Shown one piece after another: positions 57,376 to 64,000 of a stretch of DNA of 64,000 nucleotides. Every line of letters begins with the position of its first letter. Position 1 is the stretch's first letter. Position numbers and translations under genes: made by a program. The stretch is from Bremerella sp. TYQ1. GTDB lineage: Bacteria > Planctomycetota > Planctomycetia > Pirellulales > Pirellulaceae. The DNA is taken from assembly GCF_020150455.1 (NCBI RefSeq), contig NZ_CP083740.1:3038001-3102000 (forward strand). The letters are read 5' to 3'. The notes under the pieces were generated by a model. The model had not been told where the DNA came from and made no database searches. It was given only the letters and a program-made list of their open reading frames with translations.

Positions 57376-58464
57376 ATGCGTAACCTGCTCTCCGTTTTGT
57401 TTTGTCTGGCACTGTTGGGCAGTCTTTCTATCGGATGCAGTTCCAGCGATTCACCCGCGGTCGATAACGCAGCCGGTCAGGCCCCCACGCAAGATCAAAT
57501 GGCCACCGAAGCCATGCTGGTCAACGCTGGGGCTCGGGTCGAGAAAGATGGCAACGGTGCGGTCGTGCTCGTTGACTTCTCTGGCAAGCCGATCGACGAC
57601 AACCTGATGAAGCGGATCGGCACGCTACCACAGTTGCAAAAGCTTTTGCTGCGGGGATGTGCGATCAACAACGCGATGCTGGAAAGGCTTGGTTCGCCGA
57701 AAGAACTGCAAGTGCTCGACCTTCGCGAAACGCAAGTCACCGGGGAAGCACTCGCACAAATCGCCATGTGCTCGAAGCTGAAGAATCTGCAATTTCGCGG
57801 CAACTCGATCACCGATCCCGACGTTCGTCTGCTCGGCAAATTGACACAACTGAAAGTGCTTGGACTCGACGAGACAGCCGTCCAGGGCGACACCTTCGAT
57901 CACCTGTCAGGCCTCATCCAGTTGGAAGAGTTGTACTTGTTCGGCACTCCTTTCACGGAAGCGAACCTGGTCAAGCTGGCACCGTTCACCAAGCTGAAGC
58001 GGATTCGCCTGCGTGGTACGAAGATCAACGGCGACGGTTTCGAGCAGTTGGCCGGGTTGACCGCGCTGCAAGACTTGGACGTCAGCGAAACCAATTTCAG
58101 CGACGCCGCCGTCGAGCATCTTTCCCCATACGACGGCCTGAAAAAGCTGAATCTCTGGGCCACCAAGATCACCGACGCCGCCGTTCCCAAGGTGGCCGAA
58201 CTGACGTCGCTCGAGTGGCTGAACCTCGACCGCAATGCGATCGGCGATGCCAACATCGAAGCGTTGACGAAGCTGGATGGGGTTACGTGGCTGCATCTTG
58301 GCTCGACTTCGCTTAGTAATGATGGCCTGCAAAAGCTTGCGCCAATGACGCAGCTCAAGACATTGATCGTCACGCGAACGGCCGTCACCGACGAAGGGGC
58401 CAACGCGTTGGCGATGAAGTTGCCCAACACCGAAATCCAGCACGTCTACATGCCAGAGAATTAA
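57376..58464 (+). CDS. Leucine-rich-repeat lipoprotein
   Basis: 362 residues. Signal peptide with lipobox LSIGC (Cys near residue 21), then a short linker and about eleven leucine-rich repeats of roughly 24 residues, each with an LxxLxLxxTxI(T/S)D-like core (LQVLDLRETQVTGEALAQI, LKVLGLDETAVQGDTFDHL, LQDLDVSETNFSDAAVEHL, LEWLNLDRNAIGDANIEAL). The repeats should form a curved binding surface outside the cell or in the periplasm. No enzymatic domain. It follows the flavoprotein gene by 80 bases, with GGACC-type sequence rather than a strong ribosome site before the start. Confidence 0.9.
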   Translation: MRNLLSVLFCLALLGSLSIGCSSSDSPAVDNAAGQAPTQDQMATEAMLVNAGARVEKDGNGAVVLVDFSGKPIDDNLMKRIGTLPQLQKLLLRGCAINNAMLERLGSPKELQVLDLRETQVTGEALAQIAMCSKLKNLQFRGNSITDPDVRLLGKLTQLKVLGLDETAVQGDTFDHLSGLIQLEELYLFGTPFTEANLVKLAPFTKLKRIRLRGTKINGDGFEQLAGLTALQDLDVSETNFSDAAVEHLSPYDGLKKLNLWATKITDAAVPKVAELTSLEWLNLDRNAIGDANIEALTKLDGVTWLHLGSTSLSNDGLQKLAPMTQLKTLIVTRTAVTDEGANALAMKLPNTEIQHVYMPEN

Positions 58465-58847
58465 CTCTCGCGCAGTTCGCTCTTTGCCGATCGGCTTGTA
58501 CCGCTTCGCACCCATGGCCGGCCGAAACATCGCTTTCTGCCGGTTGCTTCTGCCCAGAAGGAAGGGGCATTGCGCGGCGGAACAACATTCTTAACGCGCA
58601 TCGCCGGCATAATCGGACCCTGCCGGATGTGGTTCTCGACGCGTGACGGCTTCAAAATAGAAGTGCTCAACCATGCATTTATTTCGATGCTATAGTTTCA
58701 CCAACCGGCAGGATTGTACGCGAACATCTCTTTCGCGTAGGGCACACCGCTGGTTCTTATCGGGAAATAGAGAACTGTTCAATTCGTCGAACGAGCCAAC
58801 CCACGAGACTTGTTCGACCAGGAATTTTTCGAAGACGCCAGGGAAGT
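58465..58847. other. Intergenic region
   Basis: 383 bases before the CBS-domain gene. G/C-rich with CCGGC-type short repeats around 58520-58640, then AT-richer toward the gene. It should hold that gene's promoter. No ORF or RNA is recognised. Confidence 0.4.
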
Positions 58848-59675
58848 ATGACCGCTATCGAAACGATCTCGAAGCAACTACAAGGAACCGTCAAGGACGT
58901 GATGTCGGTCAAGGTGCACACCGCGACCGTGGGTACCCACGTAAACATCGTAGCGGACTTGATGGCACGCTATTCGTTACGCCGGGTTGTTGTCGTCGAT
59001 AACACGAAGAAAGTGATCGGCGTCGTTTCGCAGCGTGACATCGTTCGCGCTTTGATGAGCAGCATGAAGCCAGAAGGTCAGGAAACCGAACATCGCCGTG
59101 TCGAAGAACTGATCAGCGTCGAGAAGCCTGTCACTGTCGGTCCCGAGATTCCATTGGCACGTGCGTCGTACGTGTTGGCAACCAACAAGATTGGCTGCCT
59201 GCCGGTGGTTGATTCGGCCCAGACATTAGTTGGCGTGCTTTCGATTTCGGACATCATCCAATACCTCGCCGAAGACAACGTGGAAGGCATGGAAACGGCC
59301 TTCCAGATGTACTCGCCTAAGAACGACGCGAAGACCCGCAGCCCTGCTTATGTTCGCAAGATGAATGGCGACTTGGTCATTCCGCTGAAGAACATCGAGA
59401 ACAAGCGTGCAAGAATGGATTACGCCGTGCTTGGCTACGATCCACCGACCGGTCGCATCTTGATCAAGTTCGTTCGCGCCACCGCCGACGAAGCGATCGC
59501 CACGAAAGTTCAGGACGATAACCTGATCATTCCCGCGAAAGGCTTCGTCCGACACTTCAGCTTGATCGGCAAAGTGGCGGCGTTCGATGTCACCGATCAC
59601 AACCAAAGCAAGTTCCTGGTGCTGTCGCCAAAGAACTCCGCTTCAACCGCCGTCAACGCGGTCGGCACGACGTAA
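58848..59675 (+). CDS. CBS-domain pair protein
   Basis: 275 residues. Two CBS domains in tandem: residues about 12-70 (VKDVMSVKVHTATVGTHVNI, VIGVVSQRDIVRAL) and 82-145 (VEELISVEKPVTVGPEIPLA, LVGVLSISDIIQYL). Pairs of this kind bind adenine nucleotides and control an attached or partner protein. The C-terminal 130 residues (NDAKTRSPAYVRKMNGDLVI onward) are not a domain that I recognise and may be the output part. AGGGAAG precedes the ATG at 58848. Convergent with metH; no kinase or transporter partner is near. Confidence 0.9.
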   Translation: MTAIETISKQLQGTVKDVMSVKVHTATVGTHVNIVADLMARYSLRRVVVVDNTKKVIGVVSQRDIVRALMSSMKPEGQETEHRRVEELISVEKPVTVGPEIPLARASYVLATNKIGCLPVVDSAQTLVGVLSISDIIQYLAEDNVEGMETAFQMYSPKNDAKTRSPAYVRKMNGDLVIPLKNIENKRARMDYAVLGYDPPTGRILIKFVRATADEAIATKVQDDNLIIPAKGFVRHFSLIGKVAAFDVTDHNQSKFLVLSPKNSASTAVNAVGTT

Positions 59676-59697
59676 GCAACATCTCGCTTGAAACTTC

Positions 59698-59734
59698 CAC
59701 GATGGCTATCGCCTCGACTAGCGTAGCCATCGTG
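59698..59734. terminator. Hairpin between convergent genes
   Basis: CACGATGGCTA and its exact reverse complement TAGCCATCGTG (59698-59708 and 59724-59734) form an 11-pair stem with a 15-base loop. It is between the stops of the CBS and metH genes and has no long T run. A factor-independent end for either gene is possible. Confidence 0.5.
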
Positions 59735-59762
59735 CCCATCGACGGTCAATCCTCTCGGGCGA

Positions 59763-63473
<3,711 letters not shown>

Positions 63474-63790
63474 GGGCTGCTTCCGGAGAACTGAAATGCC
63501 TGCCACAGAACGAGTTGAGTGCTGTCAGCTGCCGTGCTGTCAGATAGCATCCCGTTCCTTGGCAAGGAAAAATCTATGCTTCAAACCTACCAAATATCCC
63601 AAATTTCCGGTTTGGTCACAACCGGCAGGGATTGGCAGCTAATCGCTAAAGTTTACCTAGCCAGAATCCTTGATTTTTCTTATCTAGAGCTAAAGACCGT
63701 TACAAACCGAACCGATGGATAGGACAACGGGCCACAATCAGCGCGTGGCCGTTGTGCGTCGATCTCACGTCAGGCAAGGAAGCCGAAACG
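63474..63790. other. Intergenic region upstream of metH
   Basis: 317 bases between metH and the next plus-strand gene, so promoters for both are expected. It contains the inverted repeat CCGGTTT-GGTCA-CAACCGG near 63607-63625. The consensus pieces of SAM or cobalamin riboswitches were looked for and not found. A 67-codon plus frame (63519-63722) is not credible. Confidence 0.45.
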
Positions 63791-64000
63791 ATGACGAAAC
63801 CATTGGGAACTCCCCAAAACCGTGATCACCAAGACTCTCAAGGTACCTTCTACGGTCATCCGATCGTAATCCGTGTGAAGGACCTGACCTGGCAGCCGCC
63901 AGTGGAAGAGGCCCCCGTACCACAGGAAGACTGGGTCTCGAACCTGCTGGGAGAAGATCCGCACGAAATCGAATCGGACGATAGCTTGCTGGTTCATACC
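63791..64000 (+). CDS. Hypothetical protein, 3' end beyond window
   Basis: ATG at 63791 with AGGAAG ten bases upstream opens a frame that stays open for 70 codons to the window edge. The visible part is polar and acidic toward its end (WQPPVEEAPVPQEDW, EIESDDSLLVHT), with no signal peptide or motif. Codon choice fits its neighbours. Family not recognised. Confidence 0.6.
   Translation, partial: MTKPLGTPQNRDHQDSQGTFYGHPIVIRVKDLTWQPPVEEAPVPQEDWVSNLLGEDPHEIESDDSLLVHT

Noticed and set aside
63474..63790. SAM, SAH or cobalamin riboswitch upstream of metH
   Set aside because: No recognisable consensus segments; only one short inverted repeat was seen.

Overview
The window looks like chromosomal core sequence from a planctomycete, probably of the Pirellulaceae (Blastopirellula/Bremerella-like). 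This is an inference from gene content: two secreted sulfatases, a DUF1080 protein, a DUF1559 pseudopilin-like protein, PQQ-propeller and leucine-rich-repeat lipoproteins, very large System II cytochrome c assembly proteins, a CcaA-free tRNA-Glu and many small family-restricted proteins. No rRNA, CRISPR array, insertion sequence or prophage was seen. Genes lie on both strands in short operons.

Layout. 1-9 kb: a truncated glycerophosphodiesterase, a membrane PQQ-propeller protein, YHS-like and SEC-C small proteins, an ADP-ribosylglycohydrolase, tRNA-Glu(CTC) with a terminator, an SBF-like transporter, aroC and an AsmA-like unknown. 9-15.4 kb: CcsA and ResB, the two halves of System II cytochrome c synthase; ResB carries an inserted beta-propeller. 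15.9-22.4 kb: a DNA-binding/acidic/membrane protein, a small secreted protein and a three-gene operon of an ExbB/MotA-like proton channel with two ExbD-like partners. 22.4-30.5 kb: bioA with a class I amidotransferase, a thioredoxin-like protein overlapping a hybrid histidine kinase, then an APC permease with two SAM-hydroxide-adenosyltransferase-family genes. 30.5-37.5 kb: gatB, gatA, gatC, rpmB, a HisN-like phosphatase, an Rrf2 regulator, lspA and a DksA-like gene, all on the minus strand. 38-41 kb: thrC, dapB and a DUF1080 protein. 41-48 kb: two sulfatases, a lipoprotein, a DUF1559 protein and several small unknowns, with repeat debris around a GNAT gene. 48-64 kb: ROK kinase plus SIS isomerase, an LplT-like MFS protein, a methyltransferase, a frameshifted zinc-ribbon gene, thiC, a di-heme cytochrome, an HI0933-type flavoprotein, an LRR lipoprotein, a CBS protein, metH and the start of one more gene.

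Metabolic genes cover chorismate, biotin, threonine, lysine, thiamin-pyrimidine and methionine synthesis. The most interesting candidate system is the proton-channel operon at 18.2-22.4 kb: one ExbD-like subunit keeps the membrane aspartate expected to carry protons, while its partner has alanine there, and neither has a domain I recognise outside the membrane. Second is the ResB protein interrupted by a YWTD/NHL-like propeller. Smaller observations are a one-base frameshift in a zinc-ribbon protein, a copied gene end beside the GNAT gene, a dispersed 24-base repeat, and a palindrome over the probable bioA promoter.
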